Source: WVZL01 sp041862375
GTDB taxonomy: Bacteria; Acidobacteriota; Aminicenantia; Aminicenantales; Aminicenantaceae
DNA: 23,711 nt
Direction of reading: 5' to 3'
NCBI GenBank assembly: GCA_041862375.1
Contig: JBGVTE010000035.1
Coordinates: 1-23,711 of the forward strand
The position numbers and the translations under genes are program-made. The first letter of the stretch is position 1. Every line of letters begins with the position of its first letter. The notes beneath the pieces are model-generated. The model was not told the origin of the DNA. It worked only from the letters and a program-made list of their open reading frames with translations, and searched no databases. This document shows positions 1 to 7,548 of the stretch, in pieces.

Positions 1-972
1 GCTGAGATCGGGAATAACCATGAAGGAGATTTTGAATTGGCAAAGCAGATGATACATCAAGCAGCAGAAGCGGGAGCAGATGTGGTGAAATTTCAAACTT
101 TTAGAGTATCCGATTTTGTAACCTGCAGTGAAAGGGAAAGGTATAATCAGCTTGCAAAATATGAATTTTCATATGACCAGTTCAAGGAGTTATACACAAT
201 TGCCACGGGTGAGGGCTTAATGTTTCTCTCAACGCCTCTCGACTTGAAGAGTGTGGATGCTCTTGACGGATTTGTGGAGGCATTTAAGATTGCATCGGGA
301 GATAATACTTTCTGGCCTTTAATCGCACATGTTGCCTCAAAGGGAAAACCTGTTATCTTGTCAACTGGAATGGCAGAGGATGGAGAAATAGCACAGGCAC
401 TCAAAGTTTTAAAGAGGCATGGGAAATCTGAAGCTATTGAAGACTGGGTAGTGCTTTTACACTGTGTTTCATGCTATCCAACTCCTGATGATAAGGTAAA
501 CCTATTATCGATAGACTATTTGAAAGATAAATTTGGTTTAACCGTAGGGTATTCAGATCATACATTGGGAACTACTGCTTGTATTGCCGCTGTAGCACGT
601 GGGGCGAGAGTGATAGAGAAGCATTTTACGTACAGTAAAAAGGATAAAGATTTCATGGACCATCGAATATCTGCCGACCCGGTTGAGTTTAAACATATAG
701 TTGAAGAGATAAGGTTAGTGGAAACATCTCTTGGAGAATATAAAAATGAAATGATGCCTTGTGAGGAAAAAGTGAAGGATATGGCACGAAGAAGCATTGC
801 TGCTAAAAGGTTTATTGAGAAGGGTAAAATGATCGAAGAGAATGATTTAACCTGGTTAAGACCTGCATCAGGATTCAGAGTCGGGGATGAGAATTTAGTC
901 ATCGGCAGAAGAGCTTCGAGGAATATAGAAAAGGGAGAGATAATCCGAGCAAAAGATCTGGAACAGAACTAA
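1..972 (+). CDS. neuB: NeuB-family N-acetylneuraminate (nonulosonic acid) synthase, 5' partial
   Basis: The reading frame is open from base 1, so the gene enters the window already in progress; only a few N-terminal residues are missing. Enzymes of this family condense phosphoenolpyruvate with an N-acetylated six-carbon sugar to give a nine-carbon 2-keto sugar acid (sialic, legionaminic or pseudaminic type) in the cytoplasm. Visible residues 1-9 give the family's AEIGNNHEG opening. HCVSCYPTP lies near 154-162 and EKHFT near 206-210, with the metal/substrate histidine. Residues from about 263 to 323 form the C-terminal SAF (antifreeze-like) domain, starting RRSIAAKRF. The conventional start at 37 (TTG) would cut off the catalytic N-terminus and is rejected. 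It lies 20 bases before a dehydrogenase and in the same run as a NeuA-like transferase, which supports the role. The exact sugar (sialic versus legionaminic or other) cannot be read from the sequence. Confidence 0.93.
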   Translation, partial: AEIGNNHEGDFELAKQMIHQAAEAGADVVKFQTFRVSDFVTCSERERYNQLAKYEFSYDQFKELYTIATGEGLMFLSTPLDLKSVDALDGFVEAFKIASGDNTFWPLIAHVASKGKPVILSTGMAEDGEIAQALKVLKRHGKSEAIEDWVVLLHCVSCYPTPDDKVNLLSIDYLKDKFGLTVGYSDHTLGTTACIAAVARGARVIEKHFTYSKKDKDFMDHRISADPVEFKHIVEEIRLVETSLGEYKNEMMPCEEKVKDMARRSIAAKRFIEKGKMIEENDLTWLRPASGFRVGDENLVIGRRASRNIEKGEIIRAKDLEQN

Positions 973-992
973 TGCTTTGAAAGAGGATAAGT

Positions 993-1946
993 ATGAGAAG
1001 GTGGAAAGTTCTCTGCAATGAAGATTTAAAACTTAAGCCCGATGCTTTGCAGGTTGTGGAAGTGATAGCAGATGTAGATTACATAGAGGCTCGTCGAGAT
1101 ATTCTTCTCCAGTGCATTGATAGGTATGATGCATACTACGCTTCTGCATGGGTGAAGGCAGATGAAGAAGTGTTGAAGCGAGCTCACCGATTAAAAGTCA
1201 TTGCTACACCGAGCACAGGAACAGACCATATCGACCGAGATTATGCCAGGCAGAAAGAAATTGATGTGATAGATATCGCTGAAGATTATGATATCTTGGA
1301 TACTTTTTCGGCCACTGCAGAGATGGCGTGGTGTCTTCTTTTAGCATGTATGAGACATTTACCGGGTGCTTTCGAAGATGCCAAGAAAGGGATGTGGTCA
1401 AGACAGAAATTCACGGGATGTCAATTACTGGGCAAGACACTCGGAATCCTGGGGTATGGGCGACTCGGAAAAATGATGGCTGAAATAGGAAAAGGTTTCC
1501 GAATGAGAGTCATTGCCTGTGATAAGAAGAAATTTAATTCTCCAGGACTTGAACAGGTTGACTTTGATACATTACTTTCAGAGTCCGATGTTTTGACAAT
1601 ACATATTCATCTTACTGAAAAAAACAGAGGAATTTTATCTCGAGAGGCATTCAGAAATATGAAGCAAGGAGTTGTGATTATTAACACAAGCCGTGGTGCT
1701 CTTATTGATGAAGAAGCTTTGCTGGAGGCCTTGGAATCAGGGAAGGTTGCTGCTGCAGGATTAGATGTGATTCAGGGAGAATGGGATCATAATCTGGTTG
1801 ACCATCCCCTAATTAAATATGCAAGGGAACACGATAATTTGATTATAACTCCTCATATCGGAGGTGCAACTGTTGAGTCAATTATTGATGCCAGGATCTA
1901 CGTTGCCCAAAAGCTTGCCTATTACATAAAGGAGAGAATGAGTTGA
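993..1946 (+). CDS. D-isomer-specific 2-hydroxyacid dehydrogenase (NAD-dependent)
   Basis: A 317-residue enzyme of the phosphoglycerate/D-lactate dehydrogenase superfamily, which interconverts 2-keto and 2-hydroxy acids with NAD(H). The Rossmann glycine motif GYGRLG is at 154-159, and an aspartate after the second strand (D177) suggests NAD rather than NADP. The family's catalytic triad is complete: R234 in NTSRG, E263 in GEW, and H288 in TPHIGG. The ATG at 993 follows an AAAGAGG ribosome site. Its stop overlaps the TTG start of the cytidylyltransferase, so it is translationally coupled between a neuB and a neuA-like gene. This suggests it acts on the keto-acid sugar made by the first gene, or on a precursor; that is inference. 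A housekeeping role in serine synthesis is less likely, because the ACT-type regulatory domain of many SerA proteins is absent and the setting is a glycan locus. Confidence 0.9.
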   Translation: MRRWKVLCNEDLKLKPDALQVVEVIADVDYIEARRDILLQCIDRYDAYYASAWVKADEEVLKRAHRLKVIATPSTGTDHIDRDYARQKEIDVIDIAEDYDILDTFSATAEMAWCLLLACMRHLPGAFEDAKKGMWSRQKFTGCQLLGKTLGILGYGRLGKMMAEIGKGFRMRVIACDKKKFNSPGLEQVDFDTLLSESDVLTIHIHLTEKNRGILSREAFRNMKQGVVIINTSRGALIDEEALLEALESGKVAAAGLDVIQGEWDHNLVDHPLIKYAREHDNLIITPHIGGATVESIIDARIYVAQKLAYYIKERMS

Positions 1947-2512
1947 TCATTGCTGTTATTCCTGCCAAGGGTGAATCAACGAGGATGCCCAATAAAAATA
2001 TGCAATCTATTGCTGGTAAACCGATGATTTATTACTCTATTCTGTTTGCTAAGAGAAGCAAACTAATTGACGATATTTATGTTTCTACTGATTCGGATGA
2101 GATTGAAGCATATGCAAAAGAGCATGATATAAAGGTTGTAAGAAGAGGCCCTAAATTGAGCGGAGAAACACCCGTGGCCAGTGTATACCTACATGCATTG
2201 AAGGTAATAAATAATCCTGAGATAAAAATTGTTGTCGGCATTCAGCCTGATCATCCTGATAGGAAATTGAATGTCGATGAAGCAATCGAATATCTTTTGA
2301 AAAAAGATTACGATGAACTAATTACCGTGGATAGAAATGGGCTAGCAAATGGCTCACTGAAGATTATGAAGTCTGAGTCGTTATTGAATAAGAGAATGGG
2401 GAAAGTTGCTACTATGATGGATGACTGCACCAATATACATAATTATGAAGATTTGAAAAGAGCTGAGCAAAATTTGTTACAGAAGAGAGTTGATGTAAGC
2501 GGAAAAAACTAA
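1943..2512 (+). CDS. Short NeuA-like cytidylyltransferase (CMP-sugar synthase family)
   Basis: A 189-residue protein related to CMP-sialate and CMP-Kdo synthetases, which activate keto-acid sugars with CTP. The nucleotide-binding loop IPAKGESTRMPNKN occupies residues 6-19, STDSDEI lies at 48-54, and QPDHP at 101-105 stands where CMP-sialate synthetases usually have QPTSP. It is shorter than the typical 220-230 residues. Near the end, NIHNYEDLKRAE (164-175) replaces the acidic Asp-x-Asp stretch normally seen before the PEDL-like helix. The TTG start at 1943 overlaps the preceding stop as TTGA and is preceded by GGAGAG at 1931-1936. Coupling to the dehydrogenase and to neuB argues it activates their product. 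A different nucleotidyl transfer, or a partly degenerate enzyme, cannot be excluded. Confidence 0.85.
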   Translation: MIIAVIPAKGESTRMPNKNMQSIAGKPMIYYSILFAKRSKLIDDIYVSTDSDEIEAYAKEHDIKVVRRGPKLSGETPVASVYLHALKVINNPEIKIVVGIQPDHPDRKLNVDEAIEYLLKKDYDELITVDRNGLANGSLKIMKSESLLNKRMGKVATMMDDCTNIHNYEDLKRAEQNLLQKRVDVSGKN

Positions 2513-2566
2513 ATTAAATTCTGTTATCAAACTTTCATTCAGTAAATTTTTTAAAAGATAAATATT

Positions 2567-3778
2567 TTGCCTCAGAAAACATACAATTTTTACAAACAGC
2601 GAAGGATAGCTGTATTCGAGCCTCGCCCAAAATTAATGACGAATCCAAGCCTGGTAAGTCTAATAGAGGCATTCACTCAAAATGGCGCTCAGGTAGATGT
2701 CATGATGCCTGTGAGCGCTAGTTATCCATCAATTGATAGTCGCCTAGCAACAAGATATCCATTTCCCAAACAGTTTTCTCTCTGGCGTGGTGGAATTCGG
2801 GAAACACTACGTGGCTGGTTGGACTTAAGGGAAAAGTTCAAGCAGAACCAGATAGATAGTATGTTTACAGCCGGAGCTTATGATTTGATTATTGGTGTAG
2901 ATAGTGAAGGATTAATAAAGGGATATGAATATGCCAAACGCTACAAACTTCCTTTGGTGTATCTATCTTTTGAGATTATATTCCGTGATGAGCTGAGAAG
3001 CCGTTGGGAAATTGAGAAAAAAGAAGAAGAAAGTATAGCAAGCCAGTTTGCAGATTTGATCATCATTCAAGACAAGTGGCGAGCAGAGTTATTAACTACC
3101 GAGAACAGAATTTCGCCTGAAAGAATTGAATATTTACCTGTTTCTCCCAGAAGTTCTAAAAGGACTCCCCAATCCAATCATTTACGTAAGCGATTTAATA
3201 TTTCCGAGCGGGAGACAATTGTCTTACACTCTGGAACATTTGCAGAATTTACATGCGCCTCTGAATTACTTGATAGTGTTTCTGTTTGGCCAGAAGGATT
3301 TGTATTGATCATCCATACAAGATACAAACCAAGGAAATTTGATGGTCACATAAGGGCTATTGGTAAAGCTATGCTATCCAATGTGTTCCTTTCCACAGAT
3401 CCATTGGCTCCTGAAGAGTATGAGAAGCTTGTAGCCTCAGCGGACATCGGCCTTGTACTTTACAAACAAGTGCCTCCATCGCCATATGAACAAAAAAATA
3501 TTCAGACCATGGGTTTGTCTTCAGGTAAATTTTCTTACTATATGAAATACGGCCTTCCTGTAATTTCAATCAAACAAGATACATATGCTCAATTGCTTAA
3601 TGACTATAAATTTGGCGAAAACATCGATTCATTTGAAGAGATGCCCAAAGCCCTAAAGCTTATCCAGACAAATTATGCTTACTACTCAGCAGAGGCCAAA
3701 CGGTTGTTTTCTGAAAAGCTTTCCTTCGATATACATTGGCCGAGGCTTTCAGCAAGACTATTGGAGGTTATGAAGTGA
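2567..3778 (+). CDS. GT-B fold glycosyltransferase (GT4/GT1-like)
   Basis: A 403-residue protein that probably adds one sugar to the lipid-linked repeat unit on the cytoplasmic face. The first beta strand (IAVFEPR, 14-20) and the C-terminal donor-site segment SSGKFSYYMKYGLPVIS (about 318-334) match the layout of GT-B enzymes, where a conserved S-G-K-x-x-E-Y-x-x-x-G-x-P-V motif sits at this place; here the acidic residue is replaced by Ser/Tyr. There is no signal peptide or membrane segment. The start is TTG at 2567; the first ATG (2636) would delete strand one and is rejected. A 54-base gap separates it from the cytidylyltransferase, and its stop overlaps the next gene. CGN and AGR arginine codons are about equally used, unlike the AGR-rich genes before it. 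Donor and acceptor are unknown. Confidence 0.78.
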   Translation: MPQKTYNFYKQRRIAVFEPRPKLMTNPSLVSLIEAFTQNGAQVDVMMPVSASYPSIDSRLATRYPFPKQFSLWRGGIRETLRGWLDLREKFKQNQIDSMFTAGAYDLIIGVDSEGLIKGYEYAKRYKLPLVYLSFEIIFRDELRSRWEIEKKEEESIASQFADLIIIQDKWRAELLTTENRISPERIEYLPVSPRSSKRTPQSNHLRKRFNISERETIVLHSGTFAEFTCASELLDSVSVWPEGFVLIIHTRYKPRKFDGHIRAIGKAMLSNVFLSTDPLAPEEYEKLVASADIGLVLYKQVPPSPYEQKNIQTMGLSSGKFSYYMKYGLPVISIKQDTYAQLLNDYKFGENIDSFEEMPKALKLIQTNYAYYSAEAKRLFSEKLSFDIHWPRLSARLLEVMK

Positions 3779-4218
3779 ATAAAGCTCGTAACAAAATTAG
3801 TGAGGAAAAAGGCAGAAGTGCTTTAGTAGAGAGAGTTTGCTGGGGTGAAATTTGCTTGGCCTTAATCATCCGGGCCAGCTTTCTACCAAATGAGACTACG
3901 TTTATAACTCCTCCTGAGTACAAGCAGCAGCTTGGTTACGTAGTTTATCCAGCCGGGAGCGGCATACAGCGTCACTTGCACCGGCCGCTGAGGCGCAATA
4001 TTACTGGGACTTCTGAGGTGCTTGTCATCAAGCAGGGAAGATGTGAGATTGATATTTACAATGTTGATCAGGAATTAGTTGCAACTCGAGAGTTGTACAA
4101 GGGAGATATTATGTTGTTGGTCGAAGGGGGGCATGGGTTCCGTATGCTAGAAGATACTGTCTTTCTGGAGATTAAACAAGGTCCTTACCTCGGCTTGGAT
4201 GAAAAGGAGCGGTTTTAA
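3775..4218 (+). CDS. Small cupin-domain protein of sugar loci
   Basis: A 147-residue single-domain cupin. The metal-ligand pattern H67-x-H69, E81 and H120 (RHLHRP, TSEVLVIKQG, EGGHGF) is visible, with the closing strand EIKQGPY at 132-138. Small cupins with this QQLG...H-x-H...GGHGF...KQGPY arrangement recur in bacterial and archaeal glycan loci next to aminotransferases. I recognise the pattern but know no proven activity; nucleotide-sugar isomerisation is a plausible guess. The start chosen is GTG at 3775, which overlaps the previous stop (GTGA) and has a clean GGAGG at 3763-3767. The longer in-frame version from 3736 runs through that ribosome site and is rejected. It precedes a DegT aminotransferase and methyltransferase, suggesting joint modification of one sugar. 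Confidence 0.8.
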   Translation: MNKARNKISEEKGRSALVERVCWGEICLALIIRASFLPNETTFITPPEYKQQLGYVVYPAGSGIQRHLHRPLRRNITGTSEVLVIKQGRCEIDIYNVDQELVATRELYKGDIMLLVEGGHGFRMLEDTVFLEIKQGPYLGLDEKERF

Positions 4219-4257
4219 GAAAAGGATTGAAAATCAATAAACATCTTTAAAGTGATT

Positions 4258-4268
4258 TAAGCATCTCT
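4258..4268 (+). repeat. Possible remnant end of the same inverted-repeat family
   Basis: TAAGCATCTCT repeats the outer 11 bases of the terminal inverted repeat found at 9979-9992 (without its first three bases), followed by loosely similar sequence including GAGCTAAAG. It lies in the 123-base gap between the cupin and the DegT gene. An 11-base match alone could be chance. Confidence 0.35.
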
Positions 4269-4290
4269 TTATCTATGATGCGAGCTAAAG

Positions 4291-4319
4291 TAGTAATAAA
4301 AGGAATTACTATATTTTTT
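4291..4319 (+). terminator. Weak putative intrinsic terminator
   Basis: TAGTAAT (4291-4297) pairs with ATTACTA (4305-4311) around a seven-base loop, followed by a T-rich stretch ending in six T (4314-4319). The stem has one G:C pair, so it is thermodynamically weak. It could reduce read-through into the DegT gene. Confidence 0.3.
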
Positions 4320-4341
4320 ATCAAAAGTTGAATAGATTAAG

Positions 4342-5487
4342 ATGACAAAGCAAATGATACCTGTAAATGAACCTCTGTTTGGCAAGCGAGAGTTAGAATA
4401 TGTGACTGAATGCATAAGGACTGGATGGGTCTCATCCTCAGGACGCTATATTGACGAATTCGAGAAAGGCTGGGCTTCTTATTGTGGTCGGGACTATGGT
4501 ATTGCTGTGAGTAATGGTACGGTAGCCTTGCAGCTGGCCGTTGCTGCTCTAAGACTAAAACCTGGTGATGAAATCATTATGCCCACCTTTACGATTATTT
4601 CTTGTGCATTAGCAGTAATCTACAATGGTTGTGTGCCAGTTCTAATAGACAGTGATCCTCGTACTTGGACCATGGACGTTAAACAAGCTGCGGAAAGAAT
4701 AACATCTCGTACAAAAGCGATAATGGTAGTGCACATTTATGGTCATCCAGTGGACATGGATCCTGTTCAAGAGTTGGCAAGTCACCACGGGCTGACAATT
4801 ATTGAGGATTCGGCAGAAGCTCATGGTGCTGAGTACTTATCTGGACATGAAACAGATCATTCCCGCTGGCGTCGATGTGGAAGCTTTGGTTCTTTGAGTT
4901 GTTTCAGTTTTTATGCCAATAAACTTATTACTACTGGAGAAGGTGGAATGGTAGTTACAGATGACCCACAGTTAGCAGAGAGGGTGCGTTCAATGCGAAA
5001 TCTCTGTTTTTTACCTGAGCGACGATTTTATCACGAAGAACTGGGTTATAATTTTCGCCTAACAAATCTTCAAGCAGCTCTCGGGCTTGCCCAATTAGAA
5101 AGAATGGATGAAATTGTTAATAAAAAACGCTGGATAGGAGAAGAATATACTAGTCGATTAAAAAATAGTGAAACTCTACAACTTCCAGTTGAGGAATCAT
5201 GGGCCCGCAATGTCTATTGGATGTATGGCGTCGTTCTTTCAGAAGAGAAGGATATGGATTGTCTTCAGCTCGCTCAGAGATTACGTGAGCGAGGAGTAGA
5301 TACGCGCCCCTTTTTTTTGGGGATGCATGAACAGCCTGTTTTTCATAGAAGAGGACTTTTTCTCAACGAACACTATCCTGTAGCAGAACGGATTTCCCGT
5401 AAAGGATTGTATATTCCCTCTGGCATAGCGTTAACAAGAGAGCAACTGATCTATGTATGTGAAACCCTTCATGAAGTGCTTTCATGA
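4342..5487 (+). CDS. DegT/DnrJ/EryC1/StrS family sugar aminotransferase
   Basis: A 381-residue PLP enzyme of the family that aminates 3- or 4-keto NDP-sugars (for example perosamine or bacillosamine-type sugars), usually with glutamate as donor. The PLP lysine is K194 in YANKLITTGEGG. D156 in EDSAEAHGA is the pyridine-nitrogen aspartate, and NGTVALQLA (58-66) lies at the phosphate pocket. The stretch LSGHETDHSRWRR (about 166-178) looks like a short insertion compared with usual family members. ATG at 4342 gives the expected N-terminus (IPVNEPLFGKRELEYV), although no strong ribosome site precedes it. It follows the cupin after a 123-base gap with a weak hairpin, and overlaps the methyltransferase as ATGA. 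Arginine codons are mostly CGN (about 21 to 9 AGR by hand count). Confidence 0.92.
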   Translation: MTKQMIPVNEPLFGKRELEYVTECIRTGWVSSSGRYIDEFEKGWASYCGRDYGIAVSNGTVALQLAVAALRLKPGDEIIMPTFTIISCALAVIYNGCVPVLIDSDPRTWTMDVKQAAERITSRTKAIMVVHIYGHPVDMDPVQELASHHGLTIIEDSAEAHGAEYLSGHETDHSRWRRCGSFGSLSCFSFYANKLITTGEGGMVVTDDPQLAERVRSMRNLCFLPERRFYHEELGYNFRLTNLQAALGLAQLERMDEIVNKKRWIGEEYTSRLKNSETLQLPVEESWARNVYWMYGVVLSEEKDMDCLQLAQRLRERGVDTRPFFLGMHEQPVFHRRGLFLNEHYPVAERISRKGLYIPSGIALTREQLIYVCETLHEVLS

Positions 5488-6266
5488 GCAAGGTGTTTGA
5501 TTCCATTTACGCTAATGCCTATGATCTTCTTTATAGGGATAAAGATTATGACTCTGAGTGCACCCTTATTGAGCGCATTTTCCAGACATACGGAGATGGG
5601 CATATCAGAAAAGTCATAGATTTAGGGTGTGGATCAGGCAACCACGCAATTCCTCTCGCTCAGCGTGGTTATAAAGTTGTAGGGGTGGATCGATCAGAAA
5701 ACATGCTTACACATGCTCGGAGAAAAGCTGCTCACATCAAGGAAAGCAATCATATAGATTTTCATCAGGAAGACATTAGAACTGTCGACCTCAAACAGCA
5801 ATTTGATGCAGCTCTGATGATGTTTGCTGTGTTGAGCTATCAACAAAAGAATGAGGATGTTCTTGCTGCCCTCGAAGCCGCGAATCGCCATCTGCGCTCA
5901 AAGGGACTCCTTATCTTTGATGTTTGGTATGGTCCGGCTGTGCTCCACAAGCGTCCAACTCAACGAGTTAAAGTGGTTCGAACTCCTAAAGGTAAAACTT
6001 TAAGAATAGCTACTGGGGAACTTGACATTCGTAATCACCTCTGTACAGTCCACTATCACCTTTGGCAACTTGAAGGGAAAAAGTTAGTTGCAGAAACAGA
6101 GGAAGATCATCAACTTCGTTATTTTTTCCCTAAAGAGTTAGACTTTTTTCTCGAGAGGTCAGGATTTATACCTATCAGGCTAGGAGTGTTCCCCGAGATA
6201 GATCGAGATCCTGATGAGAAGACATGGGACATCTTGGAAGTAGCACAGAAAGCCAAAGGAAAATAA
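5484..6266 (+). CDS. Class I SAM-dependent methyltransferase
   Basis: A 260-residue soluble methyltransferase. Motif I, VIDLGCGSGNH, is at 44-54, with the acidic end of strand two at D69 (VGVDRSENML) and the motif IV region FDAALMMFAVLSY at 107-119. These features bind S-adenosylmethionine; the methyl acceptor is not readable, but position next to the cupin and aminotransferase suggests an amino- or deoxy-sugar (N- or O-methylation). The ATG at 5484 overlaps the aminotransferase stop (ATGA), so the two are translationally coupled. Length is normal for the family. Arginine codons favour CGN, as in the aminotransferase before it, and unlike the glycosyltransferase that follows after a 38-base gap. 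Confidence 0.9.
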   Translation: MSKVFDSIYANAYDLLYRDKDYDSECTLIERIFQTYGDGHIRKVIDLGCGSGNHAIPLAQRGYKVVGVDRSENMLTHARRKAAHIKESNHIDFHQEDIRTVDLKQQFDAALMMFAVLSYQQKNEDVLAALEAANRHLRSKGLLIFDVWYGPAVLHKRPTQRVKVVRTPKGKTLRIATGELDIRNHLCTVHYHLWQLEGKKLVAETEEDHQLRYFFPKELDFFLERSGFIPIRLGVFPEIDRDPDEKTWDILEVAQKAKGK

Positions 6267-6304
6267 GGTCTTATCATCTTTTCATAAAGAGCTAGGAATA
6301 AAAA

Positions 6305-7384
6305 ATTAAAGATCAAAAGAGTATTTTAAAAATTTGTTATTTTCCTGGAAGAGAATCTGCTTACGCCAGAACAAGAGTTATTATCAAGGGCATGAAAGAG
6401 GCAGGCATAGAAGTCCTTGACTGCTCATACCCGAAAAGGAATGTGTTTAGGTATGTAATAGGATTTTGGAAATTCTTATTATATAAAAATAGATGCGATA
6501 TAATTTTTGTTGGGTTCTTTGGTCATTTTATAGTACCGATTGTGAGATTATTCACGAGAAAAAAAATAATCTTTGATGCCTTTTTATCAATGTATCAAAC
6601 CGTGGTAGTGGATAGAAAAGTTGCAAAGCCTCAAGGAATCATAGCCGGGATTTCTAAATTCATGGACCGGCTTTCTTGTCAATTAACAGATAAAGTATTT
6701 TTAGATACTAACCAGCATATTGAATATTTTGTAAGAGAATACAAAATAGAAAAATATAAATTTTACAGGCTTCTTCTAGGCTCTGATAACTCTGTGTGGT
6801 ATCCACGTTCTGGAACAGAAGCAGAAGATTTTATTATTCATTTTCACGGCGAGTTTCAGCCACTACACGGAGTAGAATACATAATTGAAGCGGCAAAGAA
6901 GCTTCCCGACATAAAGTTCCAGATAATAGGAAAAGGAAAGACACTACATTCCTGTAGAGAACTAGCGAAGAGGCTAAATTTGAATAATATTAATTTTTAC
7001 CCTCAAGTTAGGTATGAAGAGCTACCTGAATACTTGTTAAAGGCCTCGATTTGTCTGGGAATTTTTGGAGGCACTCAAAAGACAAGGTTGGTTATTCCTC
7101 ACAAAGTATATGAGGTACTTGCTATGGGGAAGCCACTGATAACTGCTGATACTCCAGCTGCGAGGGAAATTTTAGTGAATGGCGAAAATGCTGTACTCTG
7201 CAGGCCAGCTGATCCTCAATCTTTAGCTGAATCGATTCTAATGCTTAAGAATGATCCAATACTGCGTACAAAAATTGCACAGAATGGAAATAAACTCTTT
7301 CAAGATAGGTGTACTCCTATGATAATAGGAAAACAAATTCTAAAAGTAGCAAGTAAAATTAAAGCTGCGCAACATTTCTCTTAA
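6305..7384 (+). CDS. GT4-family glycosyltransferase with apparent AUU start
   Basis: A GT-B glycosyltransferase. The first conventional start is ATG 6392, giving 330 residues, but that begins in the middle of the first helix. The frame is open upstream to a TAA at 6299-6301 and encodes ILKICYFPGRESAYARTRV, a typical GT4 first strand and nucleotide loop. No ATG, GTG or TTG occurs in it. ATT at 6305, seven to eight bases after TAGGA (6293-6297), gives a full-length 359-residue protein, so I start it there; ATT at 6323 is an alternative. FHGEFQPLHGVEYIIEA lies near 180-196 and HKVYEVLAMGKPLI near 266-279 (donor-site helix with Glu). It lacks the classical first Glu of the E-x7-E motif. Sugar specificity is unknown. 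Arginine codons are almost all AGR. Confidence 0.82.
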   Translation: MKDQKSILKICYFPGRESAYARTRVIIKGMKEAGIEVLDCSYPKRNVFRYVIGFWKFLLYKNRCDIIFVGFFGHFIVPIVRLFTRKKIIFDAFLSMYQTVVVDRKVAKPQGIIAGISKFMDRLSCQLTDKVFLDTNQHIEYFVREYKIEKYKFYRLLLGSDNSVWYPRSGTEAEDFIIHFHGEFQPLHGVEYIIEAAKKLPDIKFQIIGKGKTLHSCRELAKRLNLNNINFYPQVRYEELPEYLLKASICLGIFGGTQKTRLVIPHKVYEVLAMGKPLITADTPAAREILVNGENAVLCRPADPQSLAESILMLKNDPILRTKIAQNGNKLFQDRCTPMIIGKQILKVASKIKAAQHFS

Positions 7385-7394
7385 TAAAACAGTC

Positions 7395-7467
7395 AGAGGG
7401 AGGAATATAAATAATGATATTTCAATTTTTGGAATGTTCCCAGGGACAGGGAAATATCATGACTTAG
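7395..7467 (+). other. Ribosome-site-led 17-codon ORF containing a long hairpin
   Basis: AGAGGGAGGA at 7395-7404 is the strongest ribosome-site-like sequence in the window, and it precedes an ATG at 7414 by nine bases. The frame stops at TAG 7465-7467 after 17 codons. The same DNA holds an inverted repeat: ATGATATTTC (7414-7423) pairs with GAAATATCAT (7451-7460), with a nested TTCCC/GGGAA stem (7437-7441, 7449-7453). It could be a leader peptide or attenuator-like element for the epimerase at 7549, or the remnant of a small insertion. No T-run follows the hairpin, so a simple terminator is unlikely. Confidence 0.3.
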
Positions 7468-7548
7468 ACCCCAGTTCGATATTTTATATACTGCCAAGCT
7501 TAAATTGGATCTGAAATACATCGTAAAAAAAGATAAATGAGAGGAACA

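Noticed and set aside
3736..3774. Longer cupin start at 3736
   Set aside because: It would translate through the GGAGG site at 3763-3767 that clearly serves GTG 3775.
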